This document shows, in pieces, positions 1-7,415 of a DNA stretch of 55,630 nt. The translations under genes were made by a program, and so were the position numbers. Every line of letters starts with the position of its first letter. Positions within the stretch are counted from its first letter, which is position 1. Origin of the DNA: RGIG9041 sp045541455 (GTDB taxonomy: Bacteria > Bacillota > Clostridia > Oscillospirales > QAKW01); assembly GCA_045541455.1 (NCBI GenBank), contig JAZQJA010000002.1:1-55630 (forward strand). Direction: 5' to 3'. A model generated the notes under the pieces. The model made no database searches, had not been told where the DNA came from, and worked only from the letters and a program-made list of their open reading frames with translations.

Positions 1-346
1 GTGTACTTCCTGTAACATCAAGCCAACACTCATCCATTCCAAACGGCTCTATAAGATCAGTATATCTACTATAAATATCAATAGCTTTTTTTGAAAAAAC
101 CACATAATTTTCATAATTGGGTAAAACAACCACTAGGTCACGACATTTTTGTTTAGCTTGCCATATCGCCTCTCCTGTTTTTACTCCAAACTTTTTTGCA
201 GACTCATTTTTTGCAAGTACAATACCGTGACGTTCTTCAATGTTACCACAGACCGCTACATTTTTTCCGGCAAGTTCAGGATTTAAAAGACATTCAACAG
301 ATGCAAAAAAATTGTTCATATCACAATGCAAAATAACTCTAGACAT
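1..346 (-). CDS. dinB: DNA polymerase IV (Y family), 5' part only
   Basis: Translating the minus strand from the ATG at 346 gives 115 codons that run off the left edge, so only the palm/fingers part of this translesion polymerase is present. It begins with MSRVILHCDMNNFFASVE, which carries the first catalytic Asp and steric-gate region of DinB/UmuC polymerases. The second catalytic block reads MDECWLD where textbook DinB has a DEAYLD-like motif; the acidic D and E are kept. AAGAGGTG lies at the right distance before the ATG. The gene is divergent from the XRE/peptidase pair, and the shared intergenic region has a palindrome, so common control by that regulator is plausible (inference). Another Y-family subgroup (UmuC-like) cannot be excluded without the C-terminus. 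Confidence 0.9.
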   Translation of the reverse strand, partial: MSRVILHCDMNNFFASVECLLNPELAGKNVAVCGNIEERHGIVLAKNESAKKFGVKTGEAIWQAKQKCRDLVVVLPNYENYVVFSKKAIDIYSRYTDLIEPFGMDECWLDVTGST

Positions 347-400
347 TAAAACACCTCTTGACAAAAATCAAATAATATATTACTATAATTACGAACGATG

Positions 401-416
401 TTGCGTATCTACGCAA
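401..416. promoter_or_regulatory. palindromic operator candidate between dinB and the XRE gene
   Basis: TTGCGTA, two bases, then TACGCAA is a perfect 7-bp inverted repeat in the divergent intergenic region. A further half site of the form TTTCGTA lies at 470-476, next to the -10 of the regulator gene. Repeated TTNCGTA half sites suit binding by the adjacent dimeric XRE regulator, but this is inferred from layout only. Confidence 0.5.
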
Positions 417-443
417 ATAAGATTATACACGAACTATATTGCA

Positions 444-471
444 TTGTCAATGGTGAAATATGCACGATATT
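444..471 (+). promoter_or_regulatory. promoter candidate for the XRE regulator
   Basis: TTGTCA at 444-449 and GATATT at 466-471 are separated by 16 bases and lie about 20 bases before the ATG at 492. The imperfect repeat ACGA-N4-TCGT (464-475) covers the -10, as expected of an autoregulated gene. Confidence 0.45.
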
Positions 472-491
472 TCGTATTTAAGAGGTATATT

Positions 492-869
492 ATGGAGTTT
501 GGAGAAAAAATACGCATCAAGAGAACAGAACTTGGAATATCTCAAACAACACTCGCTAAAAAGTCGGGATTATCGTTACGGTCAATACAAAACTATGAAA
601 GCGGCCAACGCCATCCTGCAAATATATCAATAGTTAAAGATATTGCAAATGTACTAGGTACAAGTTACGAGTATTTGTTAGATGATACATCACGATATGT
701 TATCGACGCAGCCTCACGCGGTGGACAAACAGCGGCATTTGATATTGACAGATTACTCTCGGATATACAGGGGTTATTTGCAGGCGGCGAATTATCACAA
801 GTTGATAAAGATAAAGTTATGAAAGCAATAAATGAGATTTATTGGGAATCAAAGGACATAACAAAGTAA
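492..869 (+). CDS. XRE-family transcriptional regulator (ImmR/DdrO-like context)
   Basis: This 125-residue protein has an N-terminal Cro/C1-type helix-turn-helix at about residues 6-62, including GISQTTLAKKSGLS and the recognition-helix region SIQNYESGQR, followed by a helical tail that probably dimerises. I chose the ATG at 492 because AGAGGT at 481-486 precedes it and the domain starts there; a start at 240 would add 84 unrelated residues. It is followed after one base by a metallopeptidase gene, the usual arrangement of ImmR/ImmA or DdrO/IrrE pairs, in which the peptidase relieves repression. The divergent neighbour is dinB, so the target may be a damage-response gene (inference). Confidence 0.88.
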   Translation: MEFGEKIRIKRTELGISQTTLAKKSGLSLRSIQNYESGQRHPANISIVKDIANVLGTSYEYLLDDTSRYVIDAASRGGQTAAFDIDRLLSDIQGLFAGGELSQVDKDKVMKAINEIYWESKDITK

Positions 870-870
870 T

Positions 871-1353
871 ATGCAAGCAGAATATTTAATAAACACAGCA
901 TTAAAGATGGTTAATATTTATGGTAGAAACGACCCGTTTTATGCAGCAAAACAAGAAGGGGCCTCGGTTAATTTTAAAGATTTAGGTTCACTTAAGGGCG
1001 CATATTTCGGCACTATGTCAACACCTGCTATAGTAATAAATGAAAATCTTGACGACACAATGAAAAAAGTGGTTTGTGCACATGAACTCGGGCATCACAT
1101 ATTGCACAGAAAAACCACTCAAAGTTGCGATAGCACAGTATTTAACGGCTCAAACACAGGAATACTTGAACGCGAGGCAAATATATTTGCAGCATTTTAT
1201 TTAATTGATAAAAATACTGCGTTGGAACTATTATCAAACGGTAATACTATTTATCAAACAGCAGCGATTTTGGAAACTGATATAAACTTGCTTTCCACAA
1301 TGTTAAATGCACTTAATATAGCAGATGCTCCAAACAGCAACTTTTTAAAATAA
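871..1353 (+). CDS. ImmA/IrrE-family metallopeptidase
   Basis: This 160-residue cytoplasmic protein has the zincin signature HELGHH at about residues 71-76 and a downstream glutamate in LEREANIFAA, which fits the third zinc ligand of the ImmA/IrrE (DUF955) family. Members cleave or inactivate a partner XRE repressor in response to DNA damage or cell signals. The ATG follows the stop of the XRE gene by one base, so the two are surely co-transcribed and probably translationally coupled. The length fits a peptidase-only version without extra domains. The gene ends at a strong convergent terminator. Confidence 0.88.
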   Translation: MQAEYLINTALKMVNIYGRNDPFYAAKQEGASVNFKDLGSLKGAYFGTMSTPAIVINENLDDTMKKVVCAHELGHHILHRKTTQSCDSTVFNGSNTGILEREANIFAAFYLIDKNTALELLSNGNTIYQTAAILETDINLLSTMLNALNIADAPNSNFLK

Positions 1354-1380
1354 AAAATCACCCATTTGGGTGATTTTTTA
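1352..1380. terminator. bidirectional terminator between convergent genes
   Basis: AATCACCCA and TGGGTGATT form a GC-centred stem flanked by A-tract and T-tract. It can terminate both the peptidase operon (plus) and the aldose epimerase-like gene (minus). Confidence 0.85.
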
Positions 1381-1382
1381 TT

Positions 1383-2231
1383 TTAAAATTTAATTGTATG
1401 AGTATTTTTCGAAACACCTAATGGTTTGATTTTTATAATAGAATTTTTCTTAGTAAAGTCACCATCTGTATCCGAATAGTCAGGAAAACCATTCCATGGT
1501 TCAATACATATAAAAGACGCATTTGGAATTGTCCATACCAAAAGGTTTTTAAAATCTTTAAAACCGACAGTTATAGTTTGTTTAGTATTACGGTTAACAA
1601 GGGACACTTCATCCGAATTTGGAGATTCAAAAATAAGAGCGTCTATTTCAAAATACTCATTTTTCAATGATAACTTGTCACCGTCAGGCAATATTTTTTG
1701 CTTATTATGACTTAATATTGAACCATCAAGTTCACAAACCTCAAACCGCTCAATCTTATTAAATATTAAATCATAGTTTTCAAAACCGCCCTCGCAATAA
1801 TAACCTTCGTGTGACCCAATAGAATAAAACATATCAAAACTATTATTATTCTTAACTATATAGTCTGTAACAAGACCTTCTTCGGTAAGAGTAAATATTG
1901 CTTTCAATTCAAACTGAAATGGATATTTCTTTAAAGTGTCAGCGCAAGATGTAAGTGTCATACTCACACTGTTTTCTGCAATTTTACACGGTACAAATTC
2001 AAGTTTTGAAGCAAAACCATGTTTATCAATATAATAACGGTTTCCGTTAATTATACAACTATCATCTTTAAGTCCTCCGCAAATCGGAAACAATATAGGC
2101 GCTGTTCCGTTCCAATACTTTTCATCACCCTGCCATAAAATTTCATTACCGCATTTCTTTAACGAGCGCAGTTGTGCACCCAAAGTATCTACAACTGCAG
2201 AATAATTTTTAAATGATATATTAACTAACAT
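1383..2231 (-). CDS. aldose 1-epimerase family protein (LacX-like)
   Basis: The 282 residues match the galactose mutarotase-like fold of the LacX branch. The N-terminal region contains GAQLRSLKK and ILWQGD, followed by a WNGTAPILFPICGG segment typical of this branch, SIGSHEGYY in the middle, and CIEPWNG near the C-terminus. These proteins interconvert sugar anomers or bind hexose phosphates; the substrate here is unknown. The ATG at 2231 directly abuts the stop codon of the upstream small membrane protein gene, so the two form an operon. No signal peptide is seen, so the protein is cytoplasmic. The family call is firm, the exact reaction is not. Confidence 0.85.
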   Translation of the reverse strand: MLVNISFKNYSAVVDTLGAQLRSLKKCGNEILWQGDEKYWNGTAPILFPICGGLKDDSCIINGNRYYIDKHGFASKLEFVPCKIAENSVSMTLTSCADTLKKYPFQFELKAIFTLTEEGLVTDYIVKNNNSFDMFYSIGSHEGYYCEGGFENYDLIFNKIERFEVCELDGSILSHNKQKILPDGDKLSLKNEYFEIDALIFESPNSDEVSLVNRNTKQTITVGFKDFKNLLVWTIPNASFICIEPWNGFPDYSDTDGDFTKKNSIIKIKPLGVSKNTHTIKF

Positions 2232-2522
2232 TTATATAAACCTCACATCTTCATTTTCTAAAGCAAGCAACCGTTGTTGCATTATATGATTAATTGTAAC
2301 CACACGTATTCTTGTGAAAATTATAGCAATCATAATTATCATTACCGATAATACTAAAGTCACAGCAATATTAAAAACAATTCCTGTAAGCAATGCGATT
2401 AATATAACAGCGATAGCAGCAGTACCGAGTATAACAAAAACGTTAACTAGTTTCTTTTTTCCATATTCTGTTTTAATTTGCTTCCTCTTATGATTATACT
2501 TTTCATAATTTTGGTCGTTCAT
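2232..2522 (-). CDS. small two-helix membrane protein of unknown function
   Basis: This is a 96-residue protein with a basic N-terminus (residues 1-24, rich in K and R), two hydrophobic segments at about 25-47 and 50-70, and a short charged tail. I use the ATG at 2522 because GAGGTG sits six bases upstream; a GTG three codons earlier lies inside that ribosome site. The stop touches the start of the epimerase-like gene, so they are co-transcribed. I recognise no family, and function cannot be inferred beyond membrane location. Confidence 0.7.
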   Translation of the reverse strand: MNDQNYEKYNHKRKQIKTEYGKKKLVNVFVILGTAAIAVILIALLTGIVFNIAVTLVLSVMIIMIAIIFTRIRVVTINHIMQQRLLALENEDVRFI

Positions 2523-2615
2523 ACTAAACACCTCTAAATAATTATAATTAAGAGGTAATTAAAAGTCAATTTATATTAACCATTAAAATTTATAAACAAT
2601 AAATTGATATTATAC

Positions 2616-2644
2616 TTGACAAACCAAACCAAATGTTGTATACT
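2616..2644 (+). promoter_or_regulatory. sigma-A promoter of the ylxM-ffh operon
   Basis: A perfect TTGACA (2616-2621) and TATACT (2639-2644) are separated by 17 bases, about 57 bases before the ylxM start. This is one of the best vegetative promoters in the window. Confidence 0.85.
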
Positions 2645-2668
2645 GTGTAAAGTGTATTACTTTACACA
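2644..2668. repeat. 10-bp inverted repeat at the ylxM transcription start
   Basis: TGTGTAAAGT, five bases, then ACTTTACACA is a perfect inverted repeat beginning at the last base of the -10 box. It would form a hairpin at the 5' end of the mRNA or act as an operator overlapping the start site. Confidence 0.7.
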
Positions 2669-2700
2669 CCTTATATGGTTTACTGAGACGGAGGATACTG

Positions 2701-3066
2701 ATGAAAGACTTAAAGATATCGCTTCTTCTTGACTTTTACGGCGGAATCCTAACCGAAAAGCAAGCTGATGCGCTCGAACTATACTACAATGAAGATTTAT
2801 CACTTGCAGAAATAGCACAGCATACGAAAATCACAAGACAAGGCGTAAGAGATTCTATAAAACGCGGCGAAGCAATTTTACTTGAAATGGAAGAAAAGCT
2901 TGGCTTTTATGAAAAATATCACGACCTTGAAGAAAAAATGGAAGAAGTTTTAAATCTCACTGAAAACATAGAAGATCTAAATTCCAGATATAATTATTCA
3001 AAAGATATAGCAGAATTTTGCGATGATATTAAAGTTATTATCGCAAAATATGTAGATAACGATTAA
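2701..3066 (+). CDS. ylxM: YlxM/p13-family HTH protein of the SRP operon
   Basis: The 121 residues carry a sigma-70 region 4-like helix-turn-helix: LLLDFYGGILTEKQ followed by LSLAEIAQHTKITRQGVRDSI at about residues 8-57, then a coiled-coil-like tail. In Firmicutes YlxM is encoded just before ffh and is thought to modulate signal recognition particle function, although it was first annotated as DNA-binding. GGAGG at 2691-2695 defines the ATG. It is the first gene of the operon behind the promoter at 2616 and lies 12 bases before ffh. Family length is about 110-120, so it is complete. Confidence 0.92.
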   Translation: MKDLKISLLLDFYGGILTEKQADALELYYNEDLSLAEIAQHTKITRQGVRDSIKRGEAILLEMEEKLGFYEKYHDLEEKMEEVLNLTENIEDLNSRYNYSKDIAEFCDDIKVIIAKYVDND

Positions 3067-3078
3067 CAGGAGCAAACT

Positions 3079-4407
3079 ATGGCATTTGAAGGACTTGCAG
3101 ATAAATTATCGCAGGCTTTTAAAAATTTAAAAAAGAAAGGTAAGCTTTCTGAAAGCGATGTAAAAATCGCCATGCGCGAAATCAAGCTTGCCTTGCTTGA
3201 AGCTGATGTAAGCTTTAAAGTTGTAAAAGAATTTATAAATAATGTTTCTCAGCGTTGTGTTGGAAATGAAGTGCTTGAAAGTCTCACACCTTCACAGCAA
3301 GTTATTAAAATAGTAAACGAAGAACTCACATCACTTATGGGTTCAGAAGTTTCAAAAATCAAAATTTCCTCTGCCCCACCCACCGTTGTTATGATGGTAG
3401 GATTACAAGGTACAGGTAAAACAACTCATTGCGGAAAATTGGCTGCCCACTTTAAAAAGCAAAGTAAGCGCCCGTTACTTGTCGCATGCGATGTATACAG
3501 ACCTGCTGCAATAAGCCAGTTATGCATTGTTGGTGAATCTGTTGATGTTCCTGTTTTTAAAATTGACGGCGAAAATAATCCTGTTAAAATAGCAAAAGCA
3601 GGAATTGAACATGCTAAAAAACACGGCAATGATATTGTTTTTATAGATACCGCAGGTCGTTTGCATATTGACGATGAACTTATGAATGAGTTATCTGAAA
3701 TCAAAGAGCAAATAAACCCCACTGAAATCTTACTCGTTATAGACTCTATGACCGGTCAAGACGCAGTTAATGTTGCACAAAAATTTAATGACCTTTTAGA
3801 AATAGATGGTGTTGTACTTACAAAGTTAGACGGTGATACTCGTGGTGGTGCTGCTTTGTCTGTAAAGCACATAACCGGAAAACCTATTAAATTTGCAGGT
3901 GTCGGTGAAAAAATGGAAGATATAGAACCTTTCCATCCCGACAGAATGGCATCACGAATTTTAGGTATGGGTGATGTACTTACACTTATAGATAAAGCTC
4001 AAGCCGCTTTTGACGAAAAGCAAGCAGTTGAACTTGAAAAGAAAATGCGAACTAATAGCTTTACTTTATCAGACTTTTTAAATCAAATGCGTCAGTTAAA
4101 GCAAATGGGTCCGCTAGACAGCCTAATAGGTATGATACCTGGTGCTAACACAGCACTTAAGGGTGCAACTGTAGATGAAAAACAAATGGCAAAGACAGAA
4201 GCAATAATACTATCTATGACTCCTACGGAACGTGATAAGCCATCGATTATAAACGCTTCGCGTAGACGTAGAATTGCTTTAGGAAGCGGAACTTCTGTAG
4301 AAGAAGTCAATCGCCTTTTAAAGCAATTTGAACAGATGAACAAATTATTTAAGCAACTAAATTCCAACAAGAAAAACAAACGATTTCTTCGCGGATTTGG
4401 TATATAA
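3079..4407 (+). CDS. ffh: signal recognition particle protein Ffh
   Basis: Ffh is the SRP54 GTPase that binds signal sequences of nascent membrane and secreted proteins with 4.5S RNA and delivers ribosomes to FtsY. The 442 residues show the helical N domain (about 1-85), the G domain with P-loop GLQGTGKTT near 108, DTAGRL and TKLDGD motifs, and a methionine-rich M domain from about 300 containing DFLNQMRQLKQMG and the RNA-binding stretch SRRRRIALGSG. Length is normal. AGGAGC precedes the ATG. It sits in the standard ylxM-ffh-rpsP order, and the SRP RNA gene is not in the window. Confidence 0.98.
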   Translation: MAFEGLADKLSQAFKNLKKKGKLSESDVKIAMREIKLALLEADVSFKVVKEFINNVSQRCVGNEVLESLTPSQQVIKIVNEELTSLMGSEVSKIKISSAPPTVVMMVGLQGTGKTTHCGKLAAHFKKQSKRPLLVACDVYRPAAISQLCIVGESVDVPVFKIDGENNPVKIAKAGIEHAKKHGNDIVFIDTAGRLHIDDELMNELSEIKEQINPTEILLVIDSMTGQDAVNVAQKFNDLLEIDGVVLTKLDGDTRGGAALSVKHITGKPIKFAGVGEKMEDIEPFHPDRMASRILGMGDVLTLIDKAQAAFDEKQAVELEKKMRTNSFTLSDFLNQMRQLKQMGPLDSLIGMIPGANTALKGATVDEKQMAKTEAIILSMTPTERDKPSIINASRRRRIALGSGTSVEEVNRLLKQFEQMNKLFKQLNSNKKNKRFLRGFGI

Positions 4408-4437
4408 AAAACAAAATTATGAAAGGAGATAAAAACA

Positions 4438-4680
4438 ATGGCAGTAAAAATCAGACTTAGAAGACTCGGTGCTAAAAAGGCTCCCACCTATCGTATTGTA
4501 GTTGCAGATTCAAGATATCCCCGTGACGGCAGATTCATCGAGGAGATTGGCACATACAATCCTTGCACCGATCCCTCAACAGTAGTAATTGATGCCGATA
4601 AGGCTAAAAACTGGATCAAAAACGGTGCTCAACCCACAGATACAGTTAAATCTTTGCTTAAAAGACAAGGCGTTCTTTAA
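4438..4680 (+). CDS. rpsP: 30S ribosomal protein S16
   Basis: The 80-residue product starts MAVKIRLRRLGAKKAPTYRI, the S16 signature, followed by DSRYPRDGRFIEEIG. S16 is an early-assembling small-subunit protein that binds 16S rRNA. AAAGGAGA gives a very strong ribosome site. The gene lies between ffh and khpA in the usual Firmicutes order. Confidence 0.98.
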   Translation: MAVKIRLRRLGAKKAPTYRIVVADSRYPRDGRFIEEIGTYNPCTDPSTVVIDADKAKNWIKNGAQPTDTVKSLLKRQGVL

Positions 4681-4724
4681 TTTTTAAACGACAATATTCT
4701 AATTACAGAAACGGATTAAAGATT

Positions 4725-4952
4725 ATGAAAGAACTTATTACCTACCTTGCAAAGTCGTTGGTTGACCAACCTGATGCAGTAACTGTTGAACAGCATGAAA
4801 CAGATGATTCTATTGTTTTCACTTTAAGCGTTGCTCCAGATGATATGGGTAGAGTTATCGGTAAACACGGAAAAATAGCAAAAGCTATCCGTTCAATTGT
4901 TAAATCCGCATCACACAAGATACCAAAAAAAGTCGTTGTTGAAATCAGATAA
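4725..4952 (+). CDS. khpA: KH domain RNA-binding protein KhpA
   Basis: This 75-residue protein consists of one KH domain with the GKHG loop (VIGKHGKIAKAI at about residues 44-55). KhpA (YlqC) binds RNA, usually with KhpB/Jag, and influences cell division and envelope homeostasis in Firmicutes. The rpsP-khpA-rimM-trmD order supports the assignment. A GC-rich hairpin with a T-tract follows the stop, so part of the transcription may end here before rimM. Confidence 0.95.
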   Translation: MKELITYLAKSLVDQPDAVTVEQHETDDSIVFTLSVAPDDMGRVIGKHGKIAKAIRSIVKSASHKIPKKVVVEIR

Positions 4953-4963
4953 CCGCTTTTTGT

Positions 4964-4994
4964 AAGGAAGGCCTTAGCCTTCCTTTATTTTTTA
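4964..4994 (+). terminator. intrinsic terminator/attenuator between khpA and rimM
   Basis: AAGGAAGGC and GCCTTCCTT form a 9-bp stem with a four-base loop, followed by ATTTTTTA. It lies inside the operon and so probably reduces readthrough into rimM-trmD. Confidence 0.75.
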
Positions 4995-5007
4995 GTACGA
5001 GGTAATT

Positions 5008-5505
5008 ATGAACAATAATTTGCTTGAAGCAGGAAAAATAGTTAATACACACTCCCTTCGCGGAGAAGTTCGCATTTATCCTTACTGCGACAGTGCAGAA
5101 TTCTTATGTGACCTAGAACATCTATATATTGACGGTGTTAAAACCGAAATAATTTCAGCACGTGTTCACAAAGGACAAGCATTAATTAAATTCAAAGGAA
5201 TTGATCACATTAATAAAGCCGAACCGTTAATTGGAAAAATTGTTTATTTTGACAAAACTGATGTAGAACTTGAAGAAGGCCAATATTTTATTGAAGATAT
5301 TAAAGGTCTTGAAGTTCGTAATGCTGATACAAATGAGGTTTACGGTAAAGTTGTAAATGTAATTGAAACCGGTGCTAATGATGTTTTTGAAGTTAAAAAC
5401 GGTGATAAAATACTTCTTGTCCCTAAAATAGACGATGTTGTTAAGGAAATTGATATTGAAGGCGGAATAATTTTGATAACACCGCTTCGGGGGTTATTTG
5501 AATGA
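5008..5505 (+). CDS. rimM: ribosome maturation factor RimM
   Basis: RimM binds S19 in the 30S head during assembly. The 165 residues show the N-terminal RimM beta barrel (GKIVNTHSLRGEVRIYP) and a PRC-barrel-like C-terminal domain from about residue 90 (GQYFIEDIKGLEV, then KILLVPKIDDVVKEIDI). Length is typical. The stop overlaps the trmD start by four bases (ATGA), indicating translational coupling. Confidence 0.96.
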   Translation: MNNNLLEAGKIVNTHSLRGEVRIYPYCDSAEFLCDLEHLYIDGVKTEIISARVHKGQALIKFKGIDHINKAEPLIGKIVYFDKTDVELEEGQYFIEDIKGLEVRNADTNEVYGKVVNVIETGANDVFEVKNGDKILLVPKIDDVVKEIDIEGGIILITPLRGLFE

Positions 5506-6182
5506 AATTTCATATAATGACATTATTTCCCGAGATAATAAACTTCGCTTGTTCGCAAAGCATAATAGGAAGAGCTATTGAAAAAGGAATAATTGACATA
5601 AACGCTGTTAATATTAGAGATTACACTAAGGACAAACATAACCGTGTTGATGACTATCCTTACGGGGGTGGTTACGGAATGGTAATGCAATGCCAGCCAA
5701 TATATGATTGCTATTGCGATATAACTAAGAAATATGCTGAAAAACCGCATACAATTTATATGTCACCAAAAGGTAAGGTTTTGACTCAATCTCGCGCTGT
5801 AGAACTGTCAAAACTAGATCAACTTGTTATACTTTGCGGACATTATGAAGGTGTTGATCAACGCATACTTGATGAAATTGTGGACGAAGAAATATCTATA
5901 GGTGATTATGTACTAACCGGTGGTGAGTTACCCGCATGTGTACTTATTGACTGCATCAGCCGTATGATTGACGGGGTGCTTGCTGACAGTGAGGCTTTTG
6001 AAAAAGAAAGTCATTTTAACGGAAAACTTGAACACCCACAATACACAAGGCCGGAAATTTGGAACGGCAAGAAGGTTCCGGATATTCTTTTATCCGGTCA
6101 CCATGCCAACATACAAAAATGGCAAGAAGAACAAAGTGATATTCTTACACAAAAGTTACGTCCCGACCTTATAAAAAAATAA
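5502..6182 (+). CDS. trmD: tRNA (guanine-N1)-methyltransferase TrmD
   Basis: TrmD uses SAM to make m1G37 in tRNAs that read CUN, CCN and CGG codons, preventing +1 frameshifts. The 226-residue SPOUT enzyme shows MTLFPEI at the start, YGGGYGMVMQ, the SAM trefoil knot pieces YMSPKGK, LCGHYEGVDQR and SIGDYVLTGGE, and a C-terminal LSGHH-containing domain. It overlaps rimM by four bases. In most bacteria rplS follows trmD; here a terminator follows directly. Confidence 0.97.
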   Translation: MKFHIMTLFPEIINFACSQSIIGRAIEKGIIDINAVNIRDYTKDKHNRVDDYPYGGGYGMVMQCQPIYDCYCDITKKYAEKPHTIYMSPKGKVLTQSRAVELSKLDQLVILCGHYEGVDQRILDEIVDEEISIGDYVLTGGELPACVLIDCISRMIDGVLADSEAFEKESHFNGKLEHPQYTRPEIWNGKKVPDILLSGHHANIQKWQEEQSDILTQKLRPDLIKK

Positions 6183-6212
6183 CTGGTAAGCTTAATACTT
6201 ACCAGTTATTTT
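6180..6212. terminator. terminator after trmD, bidirectional
   Basis: AACTGGTAAG and CTTACCAGTT form a stem with T-tracts on both strands. It separates trmD from the convergent acyltransferase gene, whose stop at 6206 lies within the hairpin. Confidence 0.85.
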
Positions 6213-6937
6213 TTTAACATTACAATTAAATTTAAAACACCAAAAATTATAGGCTGATGCAAAATATATACCCACAACGAGTATTTACCGCATATTTCCA
6301 ACGGCAAACAGCGCATACTGTAAAACCACTTAGGAAATTTGTTGCCACGAACGTATCTTCCAATGAAAGTTCCTGCAAAAAACAAAAATGCATACGGAAA
6401 AAGTGGATAATAGTCACCGTAAGATAGTATATCATACGGCATTATGCCAAAAATCATAAGAAAAAACGAATCACTCATCGGTTCTGATAAATAGAAAATA
6501 TAGTAACCAATGAATAATAATATAAACCCAATAATACCGACAGCAGTAGGTATTTTGTCAAAAAACCGTTTTAAAATAGCAAAAAGCACCATGGACAAAC
6601 CAAACATGTGCAAAATGCCAAAGTAAATTTCAAGGCCGTAAAGCCCTATTGCCGGCAGTGCAATACAAGTTGCAAACGAAACAAGCAATGCTGCAGCAAA
6701 TATAATAATACCACGCCTTAAAACATTATGGCTATAGTTTGTGCAAATTCCGCTAACTAATAAAAAAACGGAAACAAAAACAAGTTGAATTGCCGCAAAA
6801 GCATTAGTATACAAAAAAGCAAATTCTTTTGCAAATACAATTTCATACGATACAAGTGTATGATGAAAAACCATACCGATAACCGCAATCCCTCGCAGTA
6901 TATCCAGCATGTGTACCCTTTGCTTTGTATTATCCAT
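6206..6937 (-). CDS. DUF1624/heparan-alpha-glucosaminide acetyltransferase-like membrane protein
   Basis: The 243 residues form a polytopic membrane protein with about seven hydrophobic segments. The N-terminus RVHMLDILRGIAVIGMVFHH and the C-terminal SLWVYILHQPIIFG are the conserved blocks of the DUF1624 acyltransferase family, related to eukaryotic HGSNAT, where the early His pair is near the transfer site. The bacterial substrate is unknown. The start codon overlaps the stop of the coiled-coil gene (TAATG), so expression is coupled. The protein is at the short end for the family but looks complete. Confidence 0.82.
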   Translation of the reverse strand: MDNTKQRVHMLDILRGIAVIGMVFHHTLVSYEIVFAKEFAFLYTNAFAAIQLVFVSVFLLVSGICTNYSHNVLRRGIIIFAAALLVSFATCIALPAIGLYGLEIYFGILHMFGLSMVLFAILKRFFDKIPTAVGIIGFILLFIGYYIFYLSEPMSDSFFLMIFGIMPYDILSYGDYYPLFPYAFLFFAGTFIGRYVRGNKFPKWFYSMRCLPLEICGKYSLWVYILHQPIIFGVLNLIVMLKK

Positions 6938-7410
6938 TATTTTTCTGACTTTCTGATATTCTTTCTTGTTTCGGTAATACCGTCGATACCGCGTTTTACA
7001 TTATCTGCGCTTTCCTTAAGAGTATCTTCAGTCTTTTTAAGGACGTTATCACAATAATCAATTGTAGCTAAACGTAATTCTTTAGCAGAACTTTGTGCAT
7101 TAGCAACTATTTCATTAGCCTTAAGTTGAGCAGCTTTATAAACCTCTTCTTGTGAAACAAGATACTTAGATTGAGCCTGAGCCGCTGCAACAATGCTTTC
7201 CGCCTCATCCCTTGCACGAGAAATTATACCGTCACGTTCACTAATTATTTTCTTTGAACGTTTAATTTCTTCAGGAAGATGCAGACGCATTTCATTAATA
7301 AATTCTAAAAGTTCTTTACCGTCTACAGCAACATGTCCGCGAGTAAGCGGCAGTGAAAAAGAACTTTCTACCATATCTTCAAGAGCGTTAAGTATTTCAT
7401 CAAATTCCAT
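6937..7410 (-). CDS. DivIVA/ATP-synthase-b-like coiled-coil protein
   Basis: This 157-residue protein has an N-terminal helical region ending in LPLTRGHVAVDGKELLEFI, followed by a long alanine-, glutamate- and lysine-rich coiled coil (about residues 50-155) with repeated EAESIVAAAQAQ-type heptads. Similar proteins between coaD and other genes in Clostridia are annotated as DivIVA-like or vacuolar ATPase subunit H-like; they lack a membrane segment. A role in cell division or polar scaffolding is possible but unproven. AAAGGA precedes the ATG, and the gene follows coaD by five bases. Confidence 0.75.
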   Translation of the reverse strand: MEFDEILNALEDMVESSFSLPLTRGHVAVDGKELLEFINEMRLHLPEEIKRSKKIISERDGIISRARDEAESIVAAAQAQSKYLVSQEEVYKAAQLKANEIVANAQSSAKELRLATIDYCDNVLKKTEDTLKESADNVKRGIDGITETRKNIRKSEK

Positions 7411-7415
7411 ATCTG

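Noticed and set aside
240..491. Extended N-terminus of the XRE regulator from 240
   Set aside because: It would overlap dinB and the palindromic intergenic region, and the added residues are not HTH-like.
492..1353. Toxin-antitoxin module
   Set aside because: The second protein has a clear HELGHH zincin motif and no toxin fold; the repressor/peptidase reading is better.
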